Counted from the first letter of the stretch, positions 8,861-17,499 are shown. The stretch is DNA of 64,000 nt from Sphingomonas hankookensis (GCF_001619955.1 NZ_LQQO01000034.1:1-64000), one strand, 5' to 3'. Notes: a model not told the origin generated them from the letters alone. Made by a program: numbers and translations.

Positions 8861-8876
8861 TGGCACGGTGGCTGCA
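8861..8876 (+). promoter_or_regulatory. candidate sigma54 (RpoN) promoter
   Basis: TGGCACGGTGGCTGCA matches the -24/-12 consensus TGGCACG-N4-TTGCA with one mismatch and keeps the invariant GG-N10-GC spacing. Transcription would start near 8888, about 40 nt before the ATG at 8927. The wider 8610-8926 gap (317 bp) holds no gene; part of it is the promoter region of the divergent S9 peptidase. An enhancer-binding site was not identified. Confidence 0.55.
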
Positions 8877-8926
8877 ATGTAGTTGGCATCACCGGAACCA
8901 ACCGGAAAATTCAGGGAGCCACCATC

Positions 8927-9232
8927 ATGACCGCCATCCGTTTCGCCGCTTCGATCGTCCTCGGCCTGGTCGCCACGACCTCGGCCTTCGCCGCCGAACC
9001 CAACGAAGTCCCGACGCCCGTCGCAACCAGCGTTGCCGGTGCGAGCGCGATGGCGACGACGATCACGCTGGCCGCCGGCCCGGCCGCCGTCGCGTACAAG
9101 GCCGGTCCGAACGCACGCTACTGCTTCGTTACCGAACAGGTCGGATCGCGTTTCCGCCGGACCCAGTGCAACACGCGCGCAGGCTGGCAGGCCAAGGGCA
9201 TCAATCTGGACCGCGCCCTCGCCGGCTACTGA
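8927..9232 (+). CDS. small secreted hypothetical protein (101 aa)
   Basis: A 101-residue protein with a clear signal peptide (MTAIRFAASIVLGLVATTSA, cleaved after AFA at about 24). The mature part is small, with two Cys residues (RYCFVTEQ and RTQCNTRAGW) that could form a disulfide, a pattern shared by small secreted sphingomonad proteins of unknown role. The start at 8927 is chosen for the signal peptide and the AGGGA Shine-Dalgarno; the in-frame sequence upstream overlaps the promoter. It stands alone behind a sigma54-like promoter, which suggests regulated expression, for example nitrogen-, envelope- or motility-linked. Confidence 0.72.
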   Translation: MTAIRFAASIVLGLVATTSAFAAEPNEVPTPVATSVAGASAMATTITLAAGPAAVAYKAGPNARYCFVTEQVGSRFRRTQCNTRAGWQAKGINLDRALAGY

Positions 9233-9287
9233 TCTTTCGACACATCGACCACGGCCGCATCCCGCAAGGGGTGCGGCCGTCGCCCTG

Positions 9288-10175
9288 TCAGGGCAGCGTC
9301 GCGCCCATCCCCGCCTGCAACACGGCATACCATTCGGCATGGGTCCAGCTGACGCGCAGCGCCCCGGCGGCGGCGCGGATGCGGTCGGCATTCTGCGATC
9401 CGACGATCGGGATGACGCCCGCCGGATGGGCCATGCTCCACGACAGCGCGGCGGTCGCGGCATCGACGTCGAAGCGCTGGCCGTGATCACGCAGCAGCAG
9501 CGTGGCGGGATGATCGCCACCGCTGAGCCGCCCGCCACCCAGCGGCGACCAGCCCAGCACCGCCATCCCGCGCGTCATCGCCTGGTCCAGCACCCCATCG
9601 AACAGCGGCTGGGGATGCAGCGGCGAAAATTCCGGCTGAGTGCTGAGAATCGGCAGGTCGAGGAACGCCTGGAGCGCATCGACCTCCGCCGGGCTGTGGT
9701 TCGACACGCCGATCCCGCGCACCTTGCCCTGCTCGACCATGCGCGTCAGGCTGGCCGCGACCTCCTGCGGATGGGTCAGGAAGTCGCGGCGGTGAATCTG
9801 GTACAGGTCGATCCGCTCGATCCCCATCCGGCCAAGCGAGGCGTCGACCGCCTCCGGCAGATAGCCGGCATCCGACCGATAGGGATTGCCCGGCCGGATG
9901 CCCCCCTTGGTCGCGATGACCATGGCGTCGCGCAGCGACGGCGCCTCGGCCAGCACCTGCCCGAACAGCGCCTCGGCCGACCCGAAGCCGGCGGGCGTAT
10001 CCGCGCCATAGATGTCGGCGGTGTCGAACAGGGTGATCCCTGCTTCCAGCGCCGCCTCCACCAGCACGCGCGCCGGCGCGACCTCGCCGGTAAAGCGCCA
10101 CATGCCCCAGGCGAGGGGGGAGACGAGGATATCGCTCTTGCCGAGCGGGCGGGGATGGGGATCGGGCGTGAACAT
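9288..10175 (-). CDS. aldo/keto reductase family oxidoreductase
   Basis: A 295-residue TIM-barrel NAD(P)H-dependent reductase. The catalytic tetrad is visible: Asp and Tyr in FDTADIYG, Lys in ATKGG and His in YQIHR. The cofactor-binding C-terminus (IPIVGSQNADRI) is typical. It resembles the YdhF-like subgroup (MAVLGWSPLGGGRLSG). The start MFTPDPHPRPLG at 10175 is chosen because the N-terminal extension ahead of it is unlike the family. The substrate is unknown. It is divergent from the amino-acid catabolic operon, with 236 bp between. Confidence 0.88.
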   Translation of the reverse strand: MFTPDPHPRPLGKSDILVSPLAWGMWRFTGEVAPARVLVEAALEAGITLFDTADIYGADTPAGFGSAEALFGQVLAEAPSLRDAMVIATKGGIRPGNPYRSDAGYLPEAVDASLGRMGIERIDLYQIHRRDFLTHPQEVAASLTRMVEQGKVRGIGVSNHSPAEVDALQAFLDLPILSTQPEFSPLHPQPLFDGVLDQAMTRGMAVLGWSPLGGGRLSGGDHPATLLLRDHGQRFDVDAATAALSWSMAHPAGVIPIVGSQNADRIRAAAGALRVSWTHAEWYAVLQAGMGATLP

Positions 10176-10272
10176 GGCCGCTGGTGTAGGCGCTACGTCC
10201 CTGCCGGCAATGCCGAAAATTCCGGGCGGTCGCCATGCTTCGCCCGATTGCGCAGTGCCCTTCATTCCGATC

Positions 10273-10290
10273 CGTCATCAGCAGATGACG
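10273..10290. promoter_or_regulatory. perfect 7-bp dyad upstream of the catabolic operon
   Basis: CGTCATC-AGCA-GATGACG is an 18-bp perfect dyad, 122 bp upstream of the aminotransferase start, in the divergent gap 10176-10411. Size and position suit a regulator operator, possibly of the LysR protein encoded just beyond the operon. No -35/-10 pair was identified with confidence. Confidence 0.4.
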
Positions 10291-10411
10291 CCATTGCGTT
10301 TGCGGGGGCCGGCCCGACGGGTTCATTAGACCGCGCATACGACCCCCCGGGTGCGGCACGCCGAACGGATTGCCCACGCGCCCATTCCCGGATCGACCGG
10401 AAGGAACCGCC

Positions 10412-11608
10412 ATGACGCACGCCCTGATGAACCTGTACAACCGCGCGCCGATCGCGGTGGAGCGTGGCGAGGGCGTGTGGCTGATCGATACCGAGGGGCG
10501 GCGCTATATCGACTGCGTGGCCGGCATCGCCACCGACGCACTGGGCCATGCCCATCCCGCCCTCGTCGCGGCGCTGACGGAGCAGGCGGGCAAATTGTGG
10601 CATGTCTCCAACATCTTCCGCATTCCGGGACAGGAGGCGCTGGCCGAGCGGCTCGTGGGGGCATCCTTTGCCGACTGCGTGTTCTTCGCCAATACCGGCA
10701 CCGAAGCGGTCGAATGCGCGATCAAGACCGCGCGGCGCTATCACCATGTAAACGGCCAAAGCGAGCGGATCGATATCGTCGGTTTCGCCGGGTCGTTCCA
10801 CGGCCGCACCTATGCCGCGATCAATGCATCGGGCAATGCCGGCTATATGGAGGGTTGCGGCCCGCGCCTGCCGGGCTTCGTCCAGCTGTCGATCGACGAC
10901 GCGGCGGCGATCGAGGCGGCGATCGCCAGCCCGACCACGGGGGCGGTGATCGTCGAACCGGTGCAGGGCGAAGGCGGTGCGCGCGCGCTGTCGGGCGAAT
11001 GGCTGCTGCGCCTGCGCGAACTGACCCGCAATCACGGCGTCCTCCTGATCCATGACGAGGTGCAGAGCGGCATGGGCCGGACCGGCAAGCTGTTCGCGCA
11101 CCAGTGGTTCGACGGCGCGGCGCCCGACATAATGGCGCTGGCCAAGGCGCTGGGATCGGGCTTCCCGGTCGGCGCCTGTCTTGCCACCAGTGAGGCCGCG
11201 AAGGGCATGACGCCGGGTGTCCATGGCACGACTTTCGGCGGTAATCCGCTGGCGATGGCGGTCGGCATCGCCGCGTTCGACACGATCGCGAACGAGGACA
11301 CGCTCGCCCATGCCCGCGCCGCCAGCGCCAATTTCTTCGAACGGCTGGAGGAGCTCCGCGCCCGCTTCCCCGACGTGATCGCGGAGGTGCGCGGCAAGGG
11401 GCTGTTGATCGGCCTGAAGATGATCTTCAATAATCGCGAGTTCATGGGGGTAGCGCGCGACCACGGCATTCTGGTCGCGGGCGGCGGCGAGAATTGCGTG
11501 CGCCTGCTCCCCTCGCTGCTGATCTCGGCGGAGGAAATTGCCGAGGCGGTGACGCGGCTGGAAGCCGCCTGCGTCGCGGCGCGCGGGACGATGGCTAAGG
11601 CGGCATGA
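10412..11608 (+). CDS. class III aminotransferase, AstC/ArgD family
   Basis: A 398-residue PLP enzyme of the acetylornithine/succinylornithine aminotransferase family. Visible family blocks are FANTGTEAVECAIKTAR (phosphate loop), SFHGRT, EPVQGEGG, IHDEVQSGMGRTG (PLP-pyridine Asp) and the Schiff-base Lys in ALAKALGSG. The family transfers terminal amino groups of ornithine derivatives, and several members also act on lysine or 2-aminoadipate-related substrates. The start at 10412 has GGAAGGAA upstream. It overlaps the next gene by ATGA. Because downstream genes handle 2-oxoadipate and D-2-hydroxyglutarate, and no astA or astB is present, I infer a lysine or 2-aminoadipate transamination role rather than arginine catabolism. 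An ArgD function in arginine synthesis cannot be excluded. Confidence 0.88.
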   Translation: MTHALMNLYNRAPIAVERGEGVWLIDTEGRRYIDCVAGIATDALGHAHPALVAALTEQAGKLWHVSNIFRIPGQEALAERLVGASFADCVFFANTGTEAVECAIKTARRYHHVNGQSERIDIVGFAGSFHGRTYAAINASGNAGYMEGCGPRLPGFVQLSIDDAAAIEAAIASPTTGAVIVEPVQGEGGARALSGEWLLRLRELTRNHGVLLIHDEVQSGMGRTGKLFAHQWFDGAAPDIMALAKALGSGFPVGACLATSEAAKGMTPGVHGTTFGGNPLAMAVGIAAFDTIANEDTLAHARAASANFFERLEELRARFPDVIAEVRGKGLLIGLKMIFNNREFMGVARDHGILVAGGGENCVRLLPSLLISAEEIAEAVTRLEAACVAARGTMAKAA

Positions 11609-13026
11609 GCATGCTGACCTCCACCTGCCCCGCGACCGGCGAGACCGTCTGGTCCGGCCCGAGTGCCAGCGCCGCCGATGTCGACGCCGCTATCGCCCGC
11701 GCCCGCACCGCCTTTCGTGACTGGCGGCGTACGTCGCTCGAAGATCGCGTGGCCATCGCCCGCGCCTATGCCGCCGTGCTGAAAGAACGCACCGCACCGC
11801 TCGCCGAACTGATCGCGCGCGAAACCGGCAAGCCCTTGTGGGAAACCACGCAGGAAGTCGGCACGATGATCAGCAAGGTCGAACTGTCGATCACTGCACA
11901 GGCCGAGCGTGCCGGTGAAAAGCGAAGCGCGATGCCGTTCGGGGAGTCCGTCTTGCGCCACCGCCCGCACGGCGTGATGGCGGTGCTCGGGCCGTACAAC
12001 TTCCCCGGCCACCTGCCCAATGGCCATATCGTGCCGGCGCTGCTCGCCGGGAACACGGTGGTGTTCAAGCCGTCCGAACTGACCCCGGCGGTCGGCGCGG
12101 CGATGGCGGAAGCTTGGGGCCAGGCCGGCCTGCCCGACGGCGTGCTGAGCGTCGTGCAGGGCGCGCGCGAAACCGGTGCGGCGCTGGTCGCCGCCGATAT
12201 CGACGGGCTGCTGTTCACCGGATCGGCGACGACCGGCGCGCATTTCCGCCGCGCCTTCGCCGACCGGCCCGACGTGATCCTCGCACTGGAACTGGGCGGC
12301 AACAACCCGCTGATCGCGTGGGACGGCGACGTGACCGAAGTCGCGGCCCTGATCGTCCAGTCGGCCTATATCACCACCGGCCAGCGCTGCTCCTGCGCCC
12401 GCCGCCTGATCGTGCCGCACGGCGCGTTCGGCGACGCGGTCATCGACGCGGTCGCCGCGCTGATCCCGCGCCTGCCCATCGGCCGCTGGGACGAAAACCC
12501 CTATATCGGCCCGCTGATCTCCGACGCCGCCGCCGCCACCGCCCGCGCGCAAGTCGCCGCGCTGGAGGCCGCCGGCGCCCGCGCCATCGTGCGCTTCGGC
12601 GGGATCGAGGGACGCAGCGCCGCCTTCGTCACTCCCGCGCTGCTCGACGTGACCGGCGTGGCGGTGCCCGACGAGGAGATTTTCGCCCCCGTCCTGCAGG
12701 TGATCCGCGTCGCCGACGTCGACGCCGCGATCGACGCCGCCAACGACACCCGCTTCGGCCTGTCCGCCGGGCTGCTCACCACCGACGACGCGCTGTGGGA
12801 GCGGTTCGTGGTCGAGGCGCGCGCCGGGGTGGTCAACCGCAACCGCCCGACCACCGGCGCGGCGGGGGCGCAGCCGTTCGGCGGCATCGGCGATTCGGGC
12901 AACCACCGCCCCAGCGCCTATTATGCCGCCGATTACTGCGCCTATCCGATGGCGAGCTTCGAGGCGGGGAGCGCGGCGGGTAACTGGGACGCGCTGAAGC
13001 CCGTGGTCGAACCCGGCCAGCCCTGA
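11605..13026 (+). CDS. aldehyde dehydrogenase, AstD family (succinylglutamate-semialdehyde dehydrogenase-like)
   Basis: A 473-residue NAD(P)-dependent aldehyde dehydrogenase. The signatures are GPYNFPGHLPNGHI, FTGSATTG (nucleotide loop), ELGGNNP (general-base Glu) and TTGQRCSCARRL (nucleophilic Cys). The C-terminal VVNRNRPTTGAAGAQPFGG and SGNHRPSAYYAADYC segments are characteristic of AstD, which oxidises N-succinylglutamate semialdehyde. Translation is coupled to the aminotransferase through ATGA. In this operon a semialdehyde made by the upstream enzyme, such as 2-aminoadipate semialdehyde, is a plausible substrate; this is inference. A second in-frame ATG lies 6 nt inside. Confidence 0.9.
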   Translation: MSMLTSTCPATGETVWSGPSASAADVDAAIARARTAFRDWRRTSLEDRVAIARAYAAVLKERTAPLAELIARETGKPLWETTQEVGTMISKVELSITAQAERAGEKRSAMPFGESVLRHRPHGVMAVLGPYNFPGHLPNGHIVPALLAGNTVVFKPSELTPAVGAAMAEAWGQAGLPDGVLSVVQGARETGAALVAADIDGLLFTGSATTGAHFRRAFADRPDVILALELGGNNPLIAWDGDVTEVAALIVQSAYITTGQRCSCARRLIVPHGAFGDAVIDAVAALIPRLPIGRWDENPYIGPLISDAAAATARAQVAALEAAGARAIVRFGGIEGRSAAFVTPALLDVTGVAVPDEEIFAPVLQVIRVADVDAAIDAANDTRFGLSAGLLTTDDALWERFVVEARAGVVNRNRPTTGAAGAQPFGGIGDSGNHRPSAYYAADYCAYPMASFEAGSAAGNWDALKPVVEPGQP

Positions 13027-13100
13027 CCATCCTCCTGCGCGGCACCGGGATCGGCACCCCATTCTCTTTGCCGCGTCCCGATCCTATCTCGAAGGCGACC

Positions 13101-14471
13101 ATGACCCACCGCTTCACCCATCCCGACGCCATCCGCACCCGTTTTTCCGAAGCGATGTCGGCGATGTACCGCGCCGAAGTGCCGCTCTACGGCGACCTGC
13201 TGTCGATCGTGGCGGAGGTGAATGCCGAGATACTCGCCACCCGCCCCGATCTCGCGGCGGAAATGGCCGGCGAACTCGACCGGCTGGACGTCGAGCGCCA
13301 CGGCGCGATCCGGCTGGGCACTGCGGCCGAACTGCACATGATGCGCCGGGCCTTTGCGGTGATGGGGATGTATCCGGTCGGCTATTACGACCTGTCGGTG
13401 GCGGGCGTGCCGGTCCATTCGACCGCCTTCCGTCCGGTTGACGACGATGCGCTGAACGCCAATCCGTTCCGCGTCTTCACCTCACTGCTGCGCCTCGACC
13501 TGATCGAGGACGAAGGGCTGCGGGCGGAGGCGGAAGCGATCCTGTCGACCCGCCGGATCTTCACCGACGAAGCGATCCGCCTGATCGAAAAGGACGCGGC
13601 AGAGGGCGGGCTCGACGATGCCGACGCCGACCGCTTCGTCGCCGAACTGCTCGAAACCTTTCGCTGGCACGGCGATGCACGGGTCGATGCCACGACCTAT
13701 CACCGGCTGCACGACGCCCACCGGCTGATCGCCGACGTCGTGTCGTTCCGCGGGCCGCACATCAACCACCTGACCCCGCGCACGCTCGACATCGATGCGG
13801 CACAGCGCGCGATGCAGGCGCGCGGCATCGATGCGAAGGCGGTGATCGAGGGGCCGCCGCCCCGCGCCGTGCCGATCCTGCTGCGCCAGACCAGTTTCAA
13901 GGCAATCGAGGAGGACGTGACCTTTCCCGGCGACCAGCCCGGCCAGCACACCGCCCGCTTCGGCGAGATCGAACAGCGCGGCGCCGCGCTGACGCCCAAG
14001 GGCCGCGCGCTGTACGACCGGTTGCTGGCCACCGCCCGCGGCGAACAGGGGTCGCAGGGGGCCAGCTATGCCGAACGGCTCGCCACCGCCTTCACCGCCT
14101 TTCCCGACACGATCGAGGAACTTCGCGAACAGGGCCTCGCCTGGTTCCGCTACGACCTGACCGACGCCGGGCAGCGGCTGGTGGGCAGCGGGGTTCGCCC
14201 GGCCGGCGATATCGATGCGTGGGTGGCGGCGGGCCATGTCCGCGCCGTGCCGATCGTGTACGAGGATTTCCTGCCGGTCAGCGCCGCCGGCATCTTCCAG
14301 TCGAACCTGGGCGGCACCGAACAGCGCAGCTATGCCGCATCGGCGGCCCGTGCCGCGTTCGAGGACGCGATGGGCGATGCGGTGCAGGACGAACTCGCGC
14401 TCTATGCCGACATGGAGGCACGCTCGATCATGACGGTCCGCGAAGCCTTGCGGGGGGTCGCGGCGGCCTGA
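13101..14471 (+). CDS. hglS: 2-oxoadipate dioxygenase/decarboxylase (HglS/YdcJ, DUF1338)
   Basis: A 456-residue protein of the VOC-related DUF1338 family. Characterised members (Pseudomonas putida HglS) are Fe(II) enzymes converting 2-oxoadipate to D-2-hydroxyglutarate with loss of CO2. Visible family features: His79 with Arg83 in ELHMMRRAF (the first metal His and the substrate-gripping Arg four residues on), the HINHLTPRTLDID block with further His residues, and LPVSAAGIFQSN near the C-terminus with the Val-Ser pair of the specificity pocket. The start at 13101 has GAAGG upstream. Its stop overlaps the next start as TGATG. Placement directly before a D-2-hydroxyglutarate dehydrogenase strongly supports the assignment. 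Confidence 0.9.
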   Translation: MTHRFTHPDAIRTRFSEAMSAMYRAEVPLYGDLLSIVAEVNAEILATRPDLAAEMAGELDRLDVERHGAIRLGTAAELHMMRRAFAVMGMYPVGYYDLSVAGVPVHSTAFRPVDDDALNANPFRVFTSLLRLDLIEDEGLRAEAEAILSTRRIFTDEAIRLIEKDAAEGGLDDADADRFVAELLETFRWHGDARVDATTYHRLHDAHRLIADVVSFRGPHINHLTPRTLDIDAAQRAMQARGIDAKAVIEGPPPRAVPILLRQTSFKAIEEDVTFPGDQPGQHTARFGEIEQRGAALTPKGRALYDRLLATARGEQGSQGASYAERLATAFTAFPDTIEELREQGLAWFRYDLTDAGQRLVGSGVRPAGDIDAWVAAGHVRAVPIVYEDFLPVSAAGIFQSNLGGTEQRSYAASAARAAFEDAMGDAVQDELALYADMEARSIMTVREALRGVAAA

Positions 14472-17400
14472 TGGCGGCGGTCGCCAATCTGCTGCGCCGT
14501 CTGGATCAGGCGGGCTTTTCCGGCGATGCCGAGGACGGCATCGGCGCGCGGCAGGTCGCATCGACCGACAACAGCATCTATCAGGTTCGCCCGACCGCGA
14601 TCCTCTATCCGTGCCGCGGCGACGATGTGACGCTGCTGGTGCGCGCACTCGCCGACACCGGCCTGTCGCTGACGGCGCGTGGCGGCAATACCGGCACCAA
14701 CGGCCAGTCGCTGAACGACGGGATCATCGTCGATTTCGCCCGCCACATGCGGGGGATCGGCGCGTTCGATCCCGACACGGATACGATCACCGTCGAACCG
14801 GGCGTCGTGCTCGACCAGCTCAATGCCTTCCTCAAACCCCATGGCCGCTTCTTCCCGCCGATGGTGTCGACCGCCAGCCGCGCGACGATCGGCGGCATGG
14901 TCGCGACCGATGCATCGGGCAAGGGATCGCGCCGCTGGGGCAAGACGTCGGACTATCTCGTCGCGCTCGACGTCACCCTGTCCGACGGCACGCCGTGGCG
15001 CGTCGAACCGATGACGCGTGCCGAGGCCGAGGCGATCGCCGCCGGTAGCGGCATCGTCGCCGACATCCACCGCGAGGCGCTGCGCATCGTCACCAGCCGC
15101 GCCGACGATATCGCCGCGATCTTCCCGGACATGAACCGCGGTCTGACCGGCTATAATCTGCAAAAGACATGGGATGCGGCCGCCGACCGTTTCTTCCTCG
15201 GGTTCCTGCTCGCCGGGTCCGAAGGCACGCTCGCGATCACCCGTTCGATCACGCTACGCGTCGCCCATAAGCCGAAGAAGCGCGCGCTGGCGGTCATCCG
15301 CTACGCCGCGTTCGACACCGCGATGCGCGACGTGCAGCGCCTGATCGCCGCCGATCCGGTCGCGATCGAAATCCTCGACGACAAGGTGCTGGGCGTCGCG
15401 CGCAGCGATATCATCTGGTCGAGCGTCGAAGGGCTGCTCGGCGGTGCGAGCGATGTGGTCGGTAAGTCTGATCCGGCACAGCCGGATCAGCACGGTGCCG
15501 GCCCGCTCCCCCACCCGACCACCCAGTCAGAATACGCTGTGGGTGGTCGGGTGGGGGAGCGGGCCGGCACCGCATCCTCTTCCGAGGATCAGACTCTCGC
15601 CGCGATGAACTTCGTCGAGTTTGCCGCCGACGACAACGCGACGATCGACGCCGGCCTCGCCGCACTGACCGCCATCGGTCCGCAGGGCGACATGCGCATC
15701 ATCCGCGACGATGCCGCCATCGGCCAGCTCTGGACGCTGCGGGAAAAGTCGGTCGGGCTGCTCGCCCGGCTCGGCGGCGCGCGACAGGGGATTCCGTTCG
15801 TCGAGGATACCGCTGTCCCGCCCGAAAAGCTCGCCGATTTCGTCGCCGAGTTCCGCGCGCTGCTCGACGGCCACGGCCTGAACTACGGCATGTTCGGCCA
15901 TGCCGATGTCGGCTGCCTCCACGTCCGCCCGTTCCTCGACCTGCGCGATCCTGCACAGGCGGCGCTGATCCGCCCGATCTCCGATGAAGTGGCGCGCCTG
16001 ACCAAGGCCTATGGCGGTCTGCTCTGGGGAGAACATGGTCGCGGCTATCGCGGCGAATTTTCGCCGCTGTTCTTCGGCAGCCTCTATCCCGAATTGCAGT
16101 CGCTGAAAGCCGCGTTCGACCCGCATAACCGCTTCAACCCCGGCAAGCTCGCCGCTCCCGCCGGGCAGCCCGTCGACCGGATCGACGGCGTGCCCTTGCG
16201 CGGTGAAGCCGACCGGCAAATCGATCCGGCCCGCGCGAAGGACTTCGACCGCGCGGTCGCGTGCAACGGCAATGGCGCGTGCTTCGCCTGGGACTCGCTC
16301 GACGTGATGTGCCCGTCCTACAAGGCAACGCGCGACCGCGCGCAATCGCCCAAGGGCCGCGCCTCGCTGCTGCGTGCCTGGGCCCGGCTGGATTCGATCG
16401 CGCAACCCAGCCCGGCCGAAGCCGCCGAACGCGACGCGCTGGCCGCCGACACCCATGCCTCGCTCGCCACCTGCCTGTCGTGCAAGGCGTGCACCACGCT
16501 CTGCCCGGTCAAGGTCGACGTGCCGGTGATGAAGTCTCGCTTCGCCGAACGCCACTGGGCCAAACGCCCCCGTCCGCTGCGCCACCGCGTCGTCGCGCAG
16601 ATGGAATCGATGCTCGCCGCCGCGCGCGCCATGCCGGGGCTCGCCAACCGCGTCGCCGACAGCGAGCGGGCGCACGCCGCGCTGGAACGCACGCTCGGCT
16701 ATGTCGACCTGCCCCCCTTCGCTGTCGCCGACCCCGGCACCCTGCCGCCAGTCGCCTCGCCAGCAAAGCTCAAGGCGCTACCGGCCGAGGAACGCGCGCG
16801 CGTGGTCGTGCTGGTCGAAGACAGCTTCACCGCCAGCTTCGACGGCCCCGTCATCGCCGCCGCCGCCCGGGTGCTGACCGCCTGCGGCTATCGCGTGCTG
16901 CGCCTGCCGCCGCGCAGCAACGGCAAGGTGCTGTACCTGCTGGGGCTACGCACCCGCTTCGCCCGCATCGCGCGCCGGCGGATGGCGGAAGCCCGCGCGC
17001 TGGCCGATCTGGGCGTGCGGCTGACCGGACCGGACGCCGCCACCGCGCTGATGTTCGGCCAGGAATTTGCCGAGATGACCGGCGACAGCGTCGACGTGAC
17101 GGGCCTCGAAACCCTCATCGCCGAAGCGGTCAGCCACGGCCGCGCACCCACCGCGACGCAAACCGTCCCGGCCCAGCGCCTGCTCGGCCACTGCACCGAA
17201 CAGGCGCTCCGCCCGCAGGCGCTGGCGACCTGGGCACAGGCACTGGCCGGCTTCGGCATCACCGCCACCCCAATCAAAACGGGGTGTTGCGGCATGGCGG
17301 GGCTGTTCGGCCACGAAGCGGCGAACCAGAAACTGTCGCGCGACATCTTCGCGCTCAGCTGGGCGGACGCGACGCAGGACGATGCGATGCTCGCCACCGG

Positions 17401-17488
17401 CTTCTCCTGCCGCTGCCAGACCAAACGCCTGACCGGCCGCCGCCCGCTGCATCCCGTCGAGCTGATCGACCGGGTGCTGGCGGGGTAG
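14471..17488 (+). CDS. FAD/Fe-S D-2-hydroxyglutarate dehydrogenase (YdiJ-like) with in-frame palindromic insert
   Basis: A 1005-residue fusion oxidoreductase. The N-terminal PCMH-type FAD-binding domain (ARGGNTGTNGQS, SRATIGGMVATDASGKGS, FLLAGSEGTLAI) is followed by an FAD-oxidase C-terminal domain ending near PHNRFNPGKL. Then come two 4Fe-4S-type Cys clusters (CNGNGACFAWDSLDVMCPS and CLSCKACTTLCPVK) and a CCG-like domain (TGCCGMAGLFGHE). E. coli YdiJ-type enzymes (about 1018 aa) oxidise D-2-hydroxyglutarate to 2-oxoglutarate and pass electrons to the respiratory chain. The oddity is residues about 332-375, a foreign, low-complexity stretch encoded by a multi-stem palindrome (15465-15595), yet the frame stays open through it. 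Last gene of the operon. Confidence 0.92.
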   Translation: MAAVANLLRRLDQAGFSGDAEDGIGARQVASTDNSIYQVRPTAILYPCRGDDVTLLVRALADTGLSLTARGGNTGTNGQSLNDGIIVDFARHMRGIGAFDPDTDTITVEPGVVLDQLNAFLKPHGRFFPPMVSTASRATIGGMVATDASGKGSRRWGKTSDYLVALDVTLSDGTPWRVEPMTRAEAEAIAAGSGIVADIHREALRIVTSRADDIAAIFPDMNRGLTGYNLQKTWDAAADRFFLGFLLAGSEGTLAITRSITLRVAHKPKKRALAVIRYAAFDTAMRDVQRLIAADPVAIEILDDKVLGVARSDIIWSSVEGLLGGASDVVGKSDPAQPDQHGAGPLPHPTTQSEYAVGGRVGERAGTASSSEDQTLAAMNFVEFAADDNATIDAGLAALTAIGPQGDMRIIRDDAAIGQLWTLREKSVGLLARLGGARQGIPFVEDTAVPPEKLADFVAEFRALLDGHGLNYGMFGHADVGCLHVRPFLDLRDPAQAALIRPISDEVARLTKAYGGLLWGEHGRGYRGEFSPLFFGSLYPELQSLKAAFDPHNRFNPGKLAAPAGQPVDRIDGVPLRGEADRQIDPARAKDFDRAVACNGNGACFAWDSLDVMCPSYKATRDRAQSPKGRASLLRAWARLDSIAQPSPAEAAERDALAADTHASLATCLSCKACTTLCPVKVDVPVMKSRFAERHWAKRPRPLRHRVVAQMESMLAAARAMPGLANRVADSERAHAALERTLGYVDLPPFAVADPGTLPPVASPAKLKALPAEERARVVVLVEDSFTASFDGPVIAAAARVLTACGYRVLRLPPRSNGKVLYLLGLRTRFARIARRRMAEARALADLGVRLTGPDAATALMFGQEFAEMTGDSVDVTGLETLIAEAVSHGRAPTATQTVPAQRLLGHCTEQALRPQALATWAQALAGFGITATPIKTGCCGMAGLFGHEAANQKLSRDIFALSWADATQDDAMLATGFSCRCQTKRLTGRRPLHPVELIDRVLAG
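15465..15595. repeat. multi-stem palindromic element inside a coding region
   Basis: A 131-bp element bounded by 10-bp inverted ends, AGTCTGATCC (15465-15474) and GGATCAGACT (15586-15595). Inside are a perfect 32-bp inverted repeat (15494-15525 against 15540-15571, loop of 14) and a smaller stem CTGATCCGGC-ACA-GCCGGATCAG (15468-15490). It encodes about 43 residues read in frame within the dehydrogenase gene. The flanking protein sequence reads straight from the FAD-oxidase domain on one side to AAMNFVEFAAD on the other, as expected if it were inserted. It behaves like the palindromic protein-embedded elements known from Rickettsia (RPE), though no relationship is claimed. Confidence 0.85.
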
Positions 17489-17499
17489 CTCCCCTCCCC

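Noticed and set aside
14219-14470. Longer N-terminus for the D-2-hydroxyglutarate dehydrogenase
   Set aside because: The extra codons lie wholly inside hglS in another frame; TGATG coupling and family N-termini support the start at 14471.
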